A stretch of 48,150 nt of DNA from an uncultured Bacilli bacterium. GTDB lineage: Bacteria > Bacillota_I > Bacilli_A > RF39 > UBA660. Positions 32,362-41,478 of this stretch are shown piece by piece; position 1 is the stretch's first letter, and each line of letters begins with the position of its first letter. The DNA is taken from the NCBI GenBank assembly GCA_947623925.1, contig CANQID010000006.1, forward strand, positions 1 through 48,150. The letters run 5' to 3'. Both the position numbers and the translations under genes were made by a program. The notes beneath the pieces are model-generated. The model made no database searches. It saw only the letters and a program-made list of their open reading frames with translations, and was not told the DNA's origin.

Positions 32362-33255
32362 ATGGAAATTACAAATATAAAAAAAATAAAATGTGGAAAA
32401 ATACTTGAAGAAGTTGATTTAAAAAAATATACTACTTTCAAGTTAGAATCAAAAGCAAGATATTTAGTTATTCCTAAATCTATAAGTGAACTTGTAAATT
32501 TACTTAAATTTTTAAGAACAAATAATATAAAACATAAAATAATAGGAAATGGTTCTAATTTGATATTTTTAAATAGTTATTATGATGGAGTACTCATAAA
32601 ATTAGAAGAACTAAAAGATTTAAAAATATATGACAATAAAGTAATAGTAGGATCAGGATATAGTTTAATTAAACTAGCTAATAAAATGTCAAGACTTGGG
32701 TATACAGGTTTAGAATTTGCAACCGGTATACCGGGTACAGTAGGTGGCGCCGTATATATGAATGCTGGTGCATATAATAGTGATATGGGTTATATAGTAA
32801 GTGAAATAAAAGTTTTAACGCCATCATTAGAAATAAAAACTATTTATAATAAAGATTTAAATTTTCATTACAGACAATCTTTTTTACAAAAAAATAAAGA
32901 CTATATATGTTTAGAAGCAACTATAATACTTAAAAAAGGAAATAAAGAAGAAATATTAGAACTTATAGAAGAAAGAAAGAGTAGAAGACTTATGAGCCAA
33001 CCTCTTGAATATCCATCTGCTGGATCTGTATTTAGAAATCCGGCAAATGATTATGCTGGAAGATTAATAGAAGAAATTGGATATAAGGGTAAAAAAATTG
33101 GTGGAGCACAAGTAAGTGAAAAACATGCAAATTTTATTATTAATACTGGAAATGCAACAGGTAAAGATGTTAGTTCATTGATATATGAAATAAAAGACAA
33201 AGTAAAGAAAAAATATAATATTGAATTAAAAGTTGAACAAGAATTTATAGAATAA
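32362..33255 (+). CDS. murB: UDP-N-acetylenolpyruvoylglucosamine reductase MurB
   Basis: The 297-residue FAD-dependent reductase of the first committed peptidoglycan step. Motifs: KYTTFKLESKARYL, GNGSNLIF (FAD), GLEFATGIPGTVGGAVYMNAGAY, the catalytic Ser region PSAGSVFRNP, and LIEEIGYKGKKIGGAQVSEKHANFIIN. It is a type II MurB, the form usual in Gram-positives (no Tyr loop insert). Two nt after murG. Confidence 0.96.
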   Translation: MEITNIKKIKCGKILEEVDLKKYTTFKLESKARYLVIPKSISELVNLLKFLRTNNIKHKIIGNGSNLIFLNSYYDGVLIKLEELKDLKIYDNKVIVGSGYSLIKLANKMSRLGYTGLEFATGIPGTVGGAVYMNAGAYNSDMGYIVSEIKVLTPSLEIKTIYNKDLNFHYRQSFLQKNKDYICLEATIILKKGNKEEILELIEERKSRRLMSQPLEYPSAGSVFRNPANDYAGRLIEEIGYKGKKIGGAQVSEKHANFIINTGNATGKDVSSLIYEIKDKVKKKYNIELKVEQEFIE

Positions 33256-33266
33256 AAGGTGAAATT

Positions 33267-33989
33267 ATGGCTAGTAGAACCGACCGATATAATAAATCTA
33301 AAAAGATCAATACTAAAAAGAAAGAAAAACATAAAGTAAAAATAAAATATAAAAAAGTAATAATTTTTTTAATAGTTTTAATATTAATTGTATTTTTAGC
33401 GTTGTCCTTTTTTAAATTAAAAATAACAAATATATATATATCTGGAAATAGTTTATTAAGTGAAAAAGAAATAATTAATATCGCACAAGTTTCTAATTAT
33501 CCAAATACATTTTTAAATTTATCACCAATAATTGAAAGTAGATTAGAAAAGAATATATATATAAAAGATGCAAAAGTATATAAAAAATGGTTTACAATTT
33601 TATATATTAAAGTAGAAGAAAATAGACCTATTTTTTATAACGATTCTAGTAAAGAAACTGTTTTACTTGATGGTAGTACTGTTAAAGAAAAGTTAGAAGC
33701 ACCATTACTTATAAATTTAATACCAGATACATTATATGAGAAATTTGTTCAAAAAATTTCAGAAATAGATGAAGATGTATTAAATAGAGTATCTGAAATA
33801 AAATATGATAAAAATGATGTTGATGAAACTAGGTTCTTATTTACTATGAAAGATGGAAATTATGTATATTTAACTTTAAATACTTTTGAAAAAATAAATA
33901 ATTACATAAATATTGTAAAATCATTTAATAATGCAAAAGGAATTTTATATCTTGATTCAGGTGAATATTTTCAAAAATTCGAAAATTAG
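33267..33989 (+). CDS. divIB: Cell division protein DivIB/FtsQ
   Basis: A 240-residue bitopic division protein. A ~30-residue Lys-rich cytoplasmic tail precedes one membrane segment (about 30-50). The extracellular POTRA domain follows (KITNIYISGNSLLSEKEIIN, LNLSPIIESRLEKNIYIKDA), then the beta domain. It links the FtsZ ring to septal peptidoglycan synthesis. The beta domain and tail are shorter than in Bacillus DivIB (about 263 residues). Start behind AAAAGGTGAAA. Confidence 0.9.
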   Translation: MASRTDRYNKSKKINTKKKEKHKVKIKYKKVIIFLIVLILIVFLALSFFKLKITNIYISGNSLLSEKEIINIAQVSNYPNTFLNLSPIIESRLEKNIYIKDAKVYKKWFTILYIKVEENRPIFYNDSSKETVLLDGSTVKEKLEAPLLINLIPDTLYEKFVQKISEIDEDVLNRVSEIKYDKNDVDETRFLFTMKDGNYVYLTLNTFEKINNYINIVKSFNNAKGILYLDSGEYFQKFEN

Positions 33990-34020
33990 ATTATTTTTTC
34001 TAATTTTTTCTTTTTTTTTT
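33982..34020 (+). terminator. Terminator after divIB
   Basis: AAAATTAGA/TCTAATTTT stem spanning the stop codon, then CTTTTTTTTTTTTTT. It separates murG-murB-divIB from ftsA-ftsZ. Confidence 0.8.
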
Positions 34021-34066
34021 TTAATAAGTATAGTATAATTGTATTTAGATTATAGGAGATGATACA

Positions 34067-35302
34067 GTGAAGCATATATACACAAGCGTTGATATTGGTT
34101 CAGATACTATAAAAGTTGTAACGGCTGAATTGTATAAAGGTAAATTAAATTTACTTGCTGCGTCATCAGCAAAATCAAAAGGAATAAAAAAAGGATTAAT
34201 AACAGATGTAAATATGGCAACAGCATCATTAAAACAAGCAATAGCTGAAGTAGAAGATATGCTTGGAATAAAAATAAAAAAAGTTATTACAACTATTCCT
34301 AGTTATTTTGCAGAATTCACTAAAATAGATGGTGAAATTAAAATATCAAATGAACAACATATGGTAACAGGAGACGATGTTATTAAGGTATTGCAACAAT
34401 CTATGAGGGCAAAACTTACATCAAATAAGGAAATGGTAACTATAATACCAATTGATTTTTCAGTCGATAGCAAGACAGGTATCATGGATCCAAAAGGTAT
34501 GACAGGTAATATATTAAGAGCACGTGGTATACTAATTTCTACTCCTAAAAAAAATATTTACTCAGTTGTTAGTTTGATTGAAAGCATTGGTATAGAAGTT
34601 ATAGATATATCTTTAAATAGTATAGGAGATATAAATGCTTTAAAAACAAAAGGTATGGAAGAAAAATTAGGAGCAATTATAAATATTGGTTGTGAGACAA
34701 CAACTGTTTCTATATATAACAAAAACATATTAATAAAAAATAGTATAATAGGTATGGCTGGAAAAGATGTTGATAGTGATATTGCATATATGTATAAAAT
34801 TGATTTAGAAACTGCAAAAAAAATAAAAGAAAAATTTGCTCTTGCACATAAAAAATATGCAAGTAATTCAGAAATATATGAATTAAATGGAGATAGAAAA
34901 ATAAATCAATTAGAAGTTTCTGAATATGCAATGTCTAGATTAGAAGATATACTTTCTTTAGCAAAAAAAGAACTTTTAGAATTGACAAATCGTGAAATGG
35001 AATATATTATTATAACAGGAGGTATGAGTAACATGAATCATTTTGATCTTGTTGCAGAATCTATCTTCGGTAAAAATGTTACTATAGGTAATGTTAAATT
35101 AATTGGAATTAGAAACAATAAATATTCATCAGCTATAGGTAATATTGTATATTTTATAAATAAATTGAAAATAAAGGGGAAAAATTATACGATGGTAAGT
35201 GATTCTGATATGGAAGTTTTATCATCAACTAAAAAAAATCTAATAAATGTTTCAAACGATTCGATGTTAGGTAAAGTATTTGGATACTTTTTTGGTGAAT
35301 AG
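34067..35302 (+). CDS. ftsA: Cell division protein FtsA
   Basis: The 411-residue actin-like membrane tether of FtsZ. ATPase motifs are YTSVDIGSDTIKVV (phosphate 1), INIGCETTTVSIY (phosphate 2) and IITGGMSNMNHF (adenosine). The inter-domain 1C region lies at about 85-165. The C-terminus MLGKVFGYFFGE is the amphipathic membrane-targeting helix. The start is GTG at 34067, 6 nt after GGAGATG. ftsZ begins 11 nt downstream. Confidence 0.96.
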   Translation: MKHIYTSVDIGSDTIKVVTAELYKGKLNLLAASSAKSKGIKKGLITDVNMATASLKQAIAEVEDMLGIKIKKVITTIPSYFAEFTKIDGEIKISNEQHMVTGDDVIKVLQQSMRAKLTSNKEMVTIIPIDFSVDSKTGIMDPKGMTGNILRARGILISTPKKNIYSVVSLIESIGIEVIDISLNSIGDINALKTKGMEEKLGAIINIGCETTTVSIYNKNILIKNSIIGMAGKDVDSDIAYMYKIDLETAKKIKEKFALAHKKYASNSEIYELNGDRKINQLEVSEYAMSRLEDILSLAKKELLELTNREMEYIIITGGMSNMNHFDLVAESIFGKNVTIGNVKLIGIRNNKYSSAIGNIVYFINKLKIKGKNYTMVSDSDMEVLSSTKKNLINVSNDSMLGKVFGYFFGE

Positions 35303-35313
35303 GAGGAAAATAA

Positions 35314-36381
35314 ATGTTTGAATTAGAAATGGATCAATTAGCAAAAATAAAAGTAATAGGTGTTGGTGGTGGAGGCGGAAACGCTGTAAATCGTATGATA
35401 GAATCAGGTGTAAAAGGAGTAGATTTCATTGTTGCTAACACAGATTTGCAAGTTTTAAATAATTCTAAAGCACCTGTTAAAATTCAAATAGGCGCAGAAC
35501 TTACAAATGGATTAGGAGCAGGTGCAGATCCACAAAAAGGGAAAGAGGCTGCATTAGAATCAAAAGCCGAATTAGAAGCTGCATTAGAAGGCGCAGATAT
35601 GGTTTTCATTACTTGTGGAATGGGTGGTGGAACAGGTACAGGAGCAGCTCCAATTATTGCAGATATTTCTCAACAATTAGGTGCTTTAACTGTTGGTATT
35701 GTTACAAAACCATTTTCATTTGAAGGTAAAAAAAGAATGAAACATGCTTTAGAAGGCCTTGAAGAATTAAAAAAACATGTTGATACTTTAATAGTTATTC
35801 CAAATGATAGATTAAGAGAAATAATTGACAAAACAACACCTCTTTTAGAGTCATTTAGAGAGGTTGATAATGTATTAAGAAGAGGAGTTCAATCAATTTC
35901 TGATCTTATTGCAGTAGCAGGATTAATAAACCTTGATTTTGCTGATGTTAAAGCTGTAATGGAAAAAAGAGGAAATGCATTAATTGGTATAGGAATAGGT
36001 GTTGGTGAGAATAGGGCAACAGAAGCGGCATTACAAGCAGTTTCAAGTCCATTACTTGAAACAAGTATCGATGGGGCTACTGATGCTATAATAAATGTAA
36101 CTGGTGGTTCTAATTTAACTTTATTTGAAGTTGAAGAAGCAGCAGAAACAATTAGAACTAGTGCTAATACAGATATTAATACAATTTTTGGAGCAGTAAT
36201 AAATGAAAATCTAAATGATGAAATAATTGTAACTGTTATTGCAACAGGATTTGAAGACAATAAAGATCCATTATATCAATCATATGATAAAAAAGCTGAT
36301 TCTAAAATTGAGGCAACAGTACCATCTGATGATGATAATGATACAAATATACCTTCTTTCTTAAGAAAAAGAGGATTTTAG
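35314..36381 (+). CDS. ftsZ: Cell division protein FtsZ
   Basis: The tubulin-like division GTPase, 355 residues. It has [16 protein letters not shown], the GTP-binding signature [20 protein letters not shown] and the synergy-loop region [11 protein letters not shown]. The short linker ends in the conserved C-terminal peptide [11 protein letters not shown] that binds FtsA and other partners. The linker is brief (about 25 residues). Start behind ATAGGAGGAAAA. Confidence 0.98.
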   Translation: MFELEMDQLAKIKVIGVGGGGGNAVNRMIESGVKGVDFIVANTDLQVLNNSKAPVKIQIGAELTNGLGAGADPQKGKEAALESKAELEAALEGADMVFITCGMGGGTGTGAAPIIADISQQLGALTVGIVTKPFSFEGKKRMKHALEGLEELKKHVDTLIVIPNDRLREIIDKTTPLLESFREVDNVLRRGVQSISDLIAVAGLINLDFADVKAVMEKRGNALIGIGIGVGENRATEAALQAVSSPLLETSIDGATDAIINVTGGSNLTLFEVEEAAETIRTSANTDINTIFGAVINENLNDEIIVTVIATGFEDNKDPLYQSYDKKADSKIEATVPSDDDNDTNIPSFLRKRGF

Positions 36382-36444
36382 TTATCGAAACGAATAAAAA
36401 TATTTATTTTGTAAAATATAGTAATGTAAAATTAATTATTAATT

Positions 36445-36470
36445 AACTCCATTTATGTGGAGTTTATTTA
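36445..36470 (+). terminator. ftsZ terminator
   Basis: AACTCCA/TGGAGTT stem with a 6-nt loop, then TATTTAAT; modest T run. Confidence 0.65.
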
Positions 36471-36494
36471 ATATTTGAAATATTAAAAAAAATA

Positions 36495-36523
36495 ATGACA
36501 AATAATAATTACTATGATATAAT
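36495..36523 (+). promoter_or_regulatory. Promoter of the SipW-type secretion cluster
   Basis: ATGACA (36495-36500), 17 bp, TATAAT (36518-36523), extended -10 TGA. Confidence 0.7.
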
Positions 36524-36548
36524 TTTCATAGAAAGTAGGGGATGATTT

Positions 36549-37064
36549 ATGGTGAGAAAAAGAGATCGAAGAAATATTTTAATAGGGGTGTTATTAGTTG
36601 CTATAGTAATTATGTCAGTTGGTTATGCAGCATTTGCAACGACATTTACAATTGGTGGTACTGCAACTATTCCAAATAATTGGAATGTTGCTATAACTAA
36701 TATTTCAGTAACAGATACTCAAGGTAATGCAACTAGTACTACATCTACATATACAGCAACAACAGCAACATTTGCAGCAAACTTAACCGCTCCGGGTGAC
36801 AGCATAGAATATACTATAACTGTTACTAATAGTGGAACTGTTGATGCAAGATTAAAACAGTTAGTTCCAGTCATTACAGGTGATGCTGGTGCAATAAAGT
36901 ATGAACTAGTAAATGCACCTGAAACAGATAGTATTTTAAAAGCTGGTGAAGTAATAACATTAAAAATACGTGCAGAATATGATTCTAACTATGAAGGAAT
37001 AGTAGATCCAGATGCTAATACAAGAGCAATAACTCTTACATTAGATTATGTTCAAAATAGTTAA
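36549..37064 (+). CDS. Probable SipW-dependent secreted surface/matrix protein
   Basis: A 171-residue secreted protein. A basic start (VRKRDRRN) and hydrophobic segment run into VGYAAFATTFTIGG, which resembles the SipW-type signal sequence (small residues, then an AxFT/xFTIGG-like mature start). The mature part is Thr-rich and beta-structured. A central portion looks like a DUF11/Ig-type fold: LTAPGDSIEYTITVTNSGTV. A SipW-like peptidase gene follows, as with TasA and camelysin. Its function (fibre or matrix subunit) is inferred from this pairing. A terminator between the two genes would make this product more abundant than the peptidase. Confidence 0.7.
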   Translation: MVRKRDRRNILIGVLLVAIVIMSVGYAAFATTFTIGGTATIPNNWNVAITNISVTDTQGNATSTTSTYTATTATFAANLTAPGDSIEYTITVTNSGTVDARLKQLVPVITGDAGAIKYELVNAPETDSILKAGEVITLKIRAEYDSNYEGIVDPDANTRAITLTLDYVQNS

Positions 37065-37078
37065 TTTTATAAATATTT

Positions 37079-37110
37079 AGCATCAACTTTGTTGTTGGTG
37101 CTTTTATTTT
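37079..37110 (+). terminator. Attenuating terminator before the SipW-like gene
   Basis: AGCATCAAC/GTTGGTGCT stem with loop TTTGTT and then TTTATTTT, directly before the AAGGTGTG site of the next gene. No separate promoter is visible, so downstream genes probably rely on read-through. Confidence 0.75.
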
Positions 37111-37123
37111 AAGGTGTGATATA

Positions 37124-38269
37124 ATGAAAAATATAAAATTTATTTTGCCATTAATAATTGTTATTTTGTATTTATTAATATCGAATATATTTTTAATAAA
37201 TAATTTTAATACTGTATATTATTTATGGATAAATCCTATTTTTTGGATTGTAATGTTTATAATTTGTATTATATTAAAAAATAAATATAATAGGTATAGA
37301 AATAAAATAAATAATATTCAAAAAGTATTTATAATTATGTTATTTTTTATAATTATTTATTATCTTTTAGGATTAATATTTGGTTTTAATTATAGCCCTT
37401 ATTCACATGATATTTTATCTATTATAAAAAACATTTGGCAATTTATAATTATAATATTTTTTCAAGAGTATATAAGAAATTATTTTATTTCAAACTCAAA
37501 AACTAAAAAAGATTTTATAATTATAACATTGTTATTTATATTCGTAGGATTAAATTTTAAAACATTAATTTCTAGTTTAAATAATATAAGTGATTTATTT
37601 ACTTATTCTATATCAACTTTATTACCTCTTATTTGTTCAAATATATTATGTACTTATTTATGTAAAATTGGATCTTATAAATTATCTTTAGTTTATAAAA
37701 TACCAATAGAACTAATATATATAATATCTCCAATTTTTCCTTCTATTAACTTTTTATTAAATAGTATTATTAACATTTTTTTAGCATTTTTGATTTACTC
37801 ATTTATAAGTTATGATTATCAAAAAAATAATCAAGAACTATCAAGAAAAAAAATAAAAAAAGAAAATCCTTTTTTGTTAATTCCTTTTTTGTCAATTTGT
37901 ATAATATTAATTTGTTTTGTAGTAGGAGTTTTTAAATATAAACCAATGGCAATATTATCTAATAGTATGGTACCAACATATAGTAGAGGGGATGTAGTTA
38001 TTTACAGTAAACCAAATCAAAAAGAATTGGAAAATCTTGATTTATATAATATAATAGTTTATAGATTAGATGATATTATAGTGGCTCATAGAATTGTTGA
38101 AATTGAAAAAAGTAACAATGGAGAAATATTATATATTACAAAAGGAGATAATAATCCTACTAATGATAATAAAAAAGTAAAAGGTGAAGAAATAATAGGA
38201 GTTGTAAAATTAATAATACCATATATTGGCTATCCTACAGTATGGGTTCATGATATGTTTACAAATTGA
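37124..38269 (+). CDS. SipW-like (ER-type) signal peptidase I
   Basis: A 381-residue membrane protein. The first ~240 residues form about seven membrane segments with no family I recognise. The C-terminal part is a signal peptidase of the SipW/archaeal-ER type: a membrane anchor, then nucleophile Ser281 in LSNSMVPTYSRGD, His322 in VAHRIVEI (His in place of the Lys of bacterial LepB) and TKGDNNPTND. The long multi-span N-terminal extension is much larger than in B. subtilis SipW (about 190 residues). It ends in TGA. Follows its probable substrate and precedes a DUF5305-like gene. Confidence 0.85.
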   Translation: MKNIKFILPLIIVILYLLISNIFLINNFNTVYYLWINPIFWIVMFIICIILKNKYNRYRNKINNIQKVFIIMLFFIIIYYLLGLIFGFNYSPYSHDILSIIKNIWQFIIIIFFQEYIRNYFISNSKTKKDFIIITLLFIFVGLNFKTLISSLNNISDLFTYSISTLLPLICSNILCTYLCKIGSYKLSLVYKIPIELIYIISPIFPSINFLLNSIINIFLAFLIYSFISYDYQKNNQELSRKKIKKENPFLLIPFLSICIILICFVVGVFKYKPMAILSNSMVPTYSRGDVVIYSKPNQKELENLDLYNIIVYRLDDIIVAHRIVEIEKSNNGEILYITKGDNNPTNDNKKVKGEEIIGVVKLIIPYIGYPTVWVHDMFTN

Positions 38270-38286
38270 AATGGATGTGAAAATTT

Positions 38287-39324
38287 ATGACTATAAAAAT
38301 ACATAAAAGAAAAGTTTTAAAAGTATGGGTAAGAATAACTATATTTGTAGTTTTATGTATTTCATCTTTGTTTGCAGTATATTTAATTTATTATGGATTT
38401 TCTTCAAATAAAAATTCTAATAATTTATTTAAATATGATATTACAAATAATGCAGATTATAAAATATACCTTAATGATGGTTCGGTAAAAGGAAATGATC
38501 AACCAGTTGTATCAAATGATATAAACAATATAGATATTAGATATAACTATAATTTTAAAGGTGATACTGATTCTGAAGTTGATTATTCTTATAATATTAT
38601 AGGTACACTTATTATTGAATATCAAAATGTTGAATATGGAAAACAAACATTGGATTCTAAAGATTATATTTTATTAGAAGAAAAAAATGGTAATTTTAAA
38701 TCAACTTCTAGTTTCAGTTTGAGTGATAAAATACAATTAGATTATCAAAAATATGCTGAAATGATAAAAGATTATATAACACAAAAAGGTATAAATGTTA
38801 CTGGAAGAATCGAATTAAAAATGAATATTGATACAAATGGAACTTTAGAAAATGGTAAAACTTATTCTTATAACGATGTGATTAAAGTTAATGTTCCACT
38901 ATCAGAAAAAGTAATAATGCTTACAACAGATTATAAAAAGAATGATAGTGGTATAGTTAAAAGTGATATTAATAATAATAAATTAGAATTATTACCAATT
39001 ACTATAGGTTCAGTTACATTATTAACATCATTAGTATTACTTATCTATTTATCTAAAAAAATTATATTTATAAATATTAAATCAGAATATAGAAAACAAA
39101 TAGATAAAATATTTAAAGAATATAGTGAAATATTAGTTGAGGTAAGTTCATCAATTGAATATGAAGATTATACATTTATTGATATAAAAGAATTTGAAGA
39201 TATGATTGATTTAGAAGAAGAATATAAATCACCAATTCTTTATTATGAAAAGATAAGTGGTTATGAAAGTTGGTTTGTTATAATTAAAGATAATTTTATG
39301 TATAGATATATACTAAAGGCTTAG
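38287..39324 (+). CDS. DUF5305-like membrane protein
   Basis: A 345-residue protein with an N-terminal membrane segment (about 12-35), a ~190-residue extracellular beta-rich part (YKIYLNDG, IDIRYNYNFKGDTDSEVDY, YNIIGTLIIEY), a second membrane segment (about 235-257) and an ~85-residue cytoplasmic tail. The architecture and the SipW neighbour match DUF5305 proteins, whose function is not known. A role in guiding or assembling the SipW substrate is inference. Starts 17 nt after the peptidase gene. Confidence 0.6.
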   Translation: MTIKIHKRKVLKVWVRITIFVVLCISSLFAVYLIYYGFSSNKNSNNLFKYDITNNADYKIYLNDGSVKGNDQPVVSNDINNIDIRYNYNFKGDTDSEVDYSYNIIGTLIIEYQNVEYGKQTLDSKDYILLEEKNGNFKSTSSFSLSDKIQLDYQKYAEMIKDYITQKGINVTGRIELKMNIDTNGTLENGKTYSYNDVIKVNVPLSEKVIMLTTDYKKNDSGIVKSDINNNKLELLPITIGSVTLLTSLVLLIYLSKKIIFINIKSEYRKQIDKIFKEYSEILVEVSSSIEYEDYTFIDIKEFEDMIDLEEEYKSPILYYEKISGYESWFVIIKDNFMYRYILKA

Positions 39325-39332
39325 GAGTTATT

Positions 39333-40430
39333 ATGAAAAAATTTATATGTGTTTTGTTACCTATAATACTTGTTATTTTAGTAACTATATATTTTGTATT
39401 TAGTAATTCTAAGGAAATTACATTAAAAAAATTAAACTATAATAGTGAAGCAATAAGTAAGATAAATGATTTTGATATTTATGATATTGTAGTTAAAGAA
39501 AAATATTCAAAAACATTAGAAATGTCTTTATTATCAGATGAGTTTAATTCTAAATATGTAAATGATTACATTAAAATAAATTATGTAGATAGTATAAACT
39601 TTATAGAATATGTAAACAAATTATTAGATATAGGATATTCTTATATTGAAATAAATATGATTCATGATAAATTAGAAAATGATAGTATAAAATATATTTT
39701 AGAAAATAATTATATAGATAATTTAGAACAATACTTGAGTTTAGTATATTTTAAGAGTGAAAATTTAGTTAGATATATAGATTATAGTAAAAAAAATAAT
39801 TCAGATGTTGTTGATACTGTTACATATGTAAATATGGATTTAGATTATGATTTTTACACAAATATAAAAGAAGTGGAAAAACCAGATGATTTGCTTGTAA
39901 CTGTTAATAAATATAATCAATTACCAAGTGATTATGAACCAAGTAATTTAGTTTTAATAGATAGTAGTTGTTCAACAGGAAATAATTATATTAGAAGTGA
40001 GGCTAAAATTCCTTTTGAAACATTATGCAATGATATAAAAAAAGAAGGACTATTTGTTAAAGCAATGTCTACATATAGAAGTTATAAAACACAAAATAGC
40101 ATCTATAATGGTTATGTAAACAGAAACGGAGTTGAAGAAGCAGATACTTATTCTGCAAGACCAGGTCATTCTGAACATCAAACCGGTTTAGCGATCGATG
40201 TTATGAATAATACTACATCTTATACTAATTTTGGTTCAACTAAAGAGTATAAGTGGATGCAAGAAAATGCGCATAAGTATGGTTTTATTTTAAGTTATCC
40301 TAGTGACAAAGTATCTATTACAGGCTATGTTAGTGAACCATGGCATTATAGATATGTTGGGGTAGAATTGGCTACTTATTTACATGAAAATAATTTAACT
40401 TTAGATGAATATATGGCTAGACAAGTATAA
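39333..40430 (+). CDS. D-alanyl-D-alanine carboxypeptidase (VanY/M15B family)
   Basis: A 365-residue membrane-anchored wall enzyme. A membrane segment at about 4-23 is followed by a ~150-residue helical region and then the M15B peptidase domain: MSTYRSYKTQ, the metal site SARPGHSEHQTGLAIDV (His279, Asp286) and EPWHYRYVG (His338 and catalytic Glu). It removes the terminal D-Ala of stem peptides. A single VanY-type enzyme without van regulators is a housekeeping peptidoglycan-trimming enzyme, not evidence of glycopeptide resistance. Follows the DUF5305-like gene by 8 nt. Confidence 0.92.
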   Translation: MKKFICVLLPIILVILVTIYFVFSNSKEITLKKLNYNSEAISKINDFDIYDIVVKEKYSKTLEMSLLSDEFNSKYVNDYIKINYVDSINFIEYVNKLLDIGYSYIEINMIHDKLENDSIKYILENNYIDNLEQYLSLVYFKSENLVRYIDYSKKNNSDVVDTVTYVNMDLDYDFYTNIKEVEKPDDLLVTVNKYNQLPSDYEPSNLVLIDSSCSTGNNYIRSEAKIPFETLCNDIKKEGLFVKAMSTYRSYKTQNSIYNGYVNRNGVEEADTYSARPGHSEHQTGLAIDVMNNTTSYTNFGSTKEYKWMQENAHKYGFILSYPSDKVSITGYVSEPWHYRYVGVELATYLHENNLTLDEYMARQV

Positions 40431-40503
40431 TTGTGTAAATAATAAAAAAAATAGTTAAAAGTAATAAAAATATGATATAATAAACTTGATAGGATGTGAA
40501 AAT

Positions 40504-41271
40504 ATGAAAGATATAAATTTCTTAATAAGTAATGGTGTAGATGTAAATAGTAGTTTGGAATTATTTGGAGATGTTAATATATATAATGAAACATTAGAAG
40601 ATTTTTTAAATACTATAGATAATAAATTATCTGATATTAAAAAATATAAAGAAGAATCTGATATGAAAAATTACGCTATATTAGTTCATTCATTAAAAAG
40701 TGATTCAAAATATTTAGGATTTACTAAATTAGCAGAACTTGCTTATAATCATGAAATGGAAAGTAAGGCAAATAATAATTTATATGTTTATGATAATTAT
40801 GATGAATTAGTTCAAGAAACAAATAAAATGGTTGATTTAGTTAGATCTTATTTAGGAAAAGAACCAGTTGTTAGAACAGAAGTTGGAACACTTAGTTCAA
40901 ATTATAAAAAAATATTAGTTGTTGATGATTCTGATATAATAAGAAATTTGATTGCTAAAATGTTTTCAGATGAATATAAAATAATTACTGCTAATGATGG
41001 AAAAGAAGCCTTAGATATAGTTTCAAATAATGATGATTTATTTGGAGTATTGTTAGATTTAAATATGCCTAATGTTAATGGATTTGCAGTATTAGAATAT
41101 TTTAAAGAACATGGTTTATTTTCTAAAATACCTGTTGCTATAATAACAGGAGATGATACAAAAGAAACAATTGAAAAAGCATTTACTTATACAATTGTAG
41201 ATGTTTTATCAAAACCATTTAATGAAATGAATGTAAGAAGAGTAATAACTTCAATGGAAAATTTTAAATAA
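40504..41271 (+). CDS. Hpt-receiver phosphorelay protein
   Basis: A 255-residue protein with an N-terminal histidine-phosphotransfer domain (His62 in LVHSLKSDSKYLGF, about 15-120) and a C-terminal receiver domain (VVDDSD, phospho-acceptor Asp185 in LLDLNMPN, VLSKPF). There is no DNA-binding or enzymatic output domain. It could shuttle phosphate between a hybrid kinase and an unseen regulator; the only hybrid kinase in the window is at 2090. ATG 40504 follows AGGATGTGAAA; an in-frame ATG at 40486 precedes that site. Confidence 0.88.
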   Translation: MKDINFLISNGVDVNSSLELFGDVNIYNETLEDFLNTIDNKLSDIKKYKEESDMKNYAILVHSLKSDSKYLGFTKLAELAYNHEMESKANNNLYVYDNYDELVQETNKMVDLVRSYLGKEPVVRTEVGTLSSNYKKILVVDDSDIIRNLIAKMFSDEYKIITANDGKEALDIVSNNDDLFGVLLDLNMPNVNGFAVLEYFKEHGLFSKIPVAIITGDDTKETIEKAFTYTIVDVLSKPFNEMNVRRVITSMENFK

Positions 41272-41276
41272 ATTTA

Positions 41277-41302
41277 AAAAGTGAATTTTTTTCACTTTTT
41301 TT
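41277..41302 (+). terminator. Terminator after the Hpt-receiver gene
   Basis: AAAAGTGAA/TTCACTTTT stem with loop TTTTT and an extended T run. Confidence 0.8.
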
Positions 41303-41324
41303 TTAATTTACAAACTTTATAAAT

Positions 41325-41440
41325 TAAAAAAATAATAAAAAAAAATAAAAAAAGAATTTAAAAATTATATAAATAAAAATAAAAAATCAAATAAAAAAAT
41401 AAAACAAAATTTAAAAATCATTGATTTTACATAAAAAAAT
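41325..41440. repeat. Extremely A-rich low-complexity tract
   Basis: About 115 bp composed almost only of A runs broken by single T, with very few G or C. No ORF or hairpin. It lies just upstream of the Rpn-family gene. It would be strongly bent or stiff DNA and could act as an UP-element-like region. Confidence 0.7.
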
Positions 41441-41478
41441 ACAAATGATATTCTTACCTCAGAAGAGGAGGAAAAATA

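Noticed and set aside
39333-40430. VanY-like gene as a sign of vancomycin resistance.
   Set aside because: No vanHAX or regulator genes nearby; VanY/M15B carboxypeptidases are common housekeeping wall enzymes.
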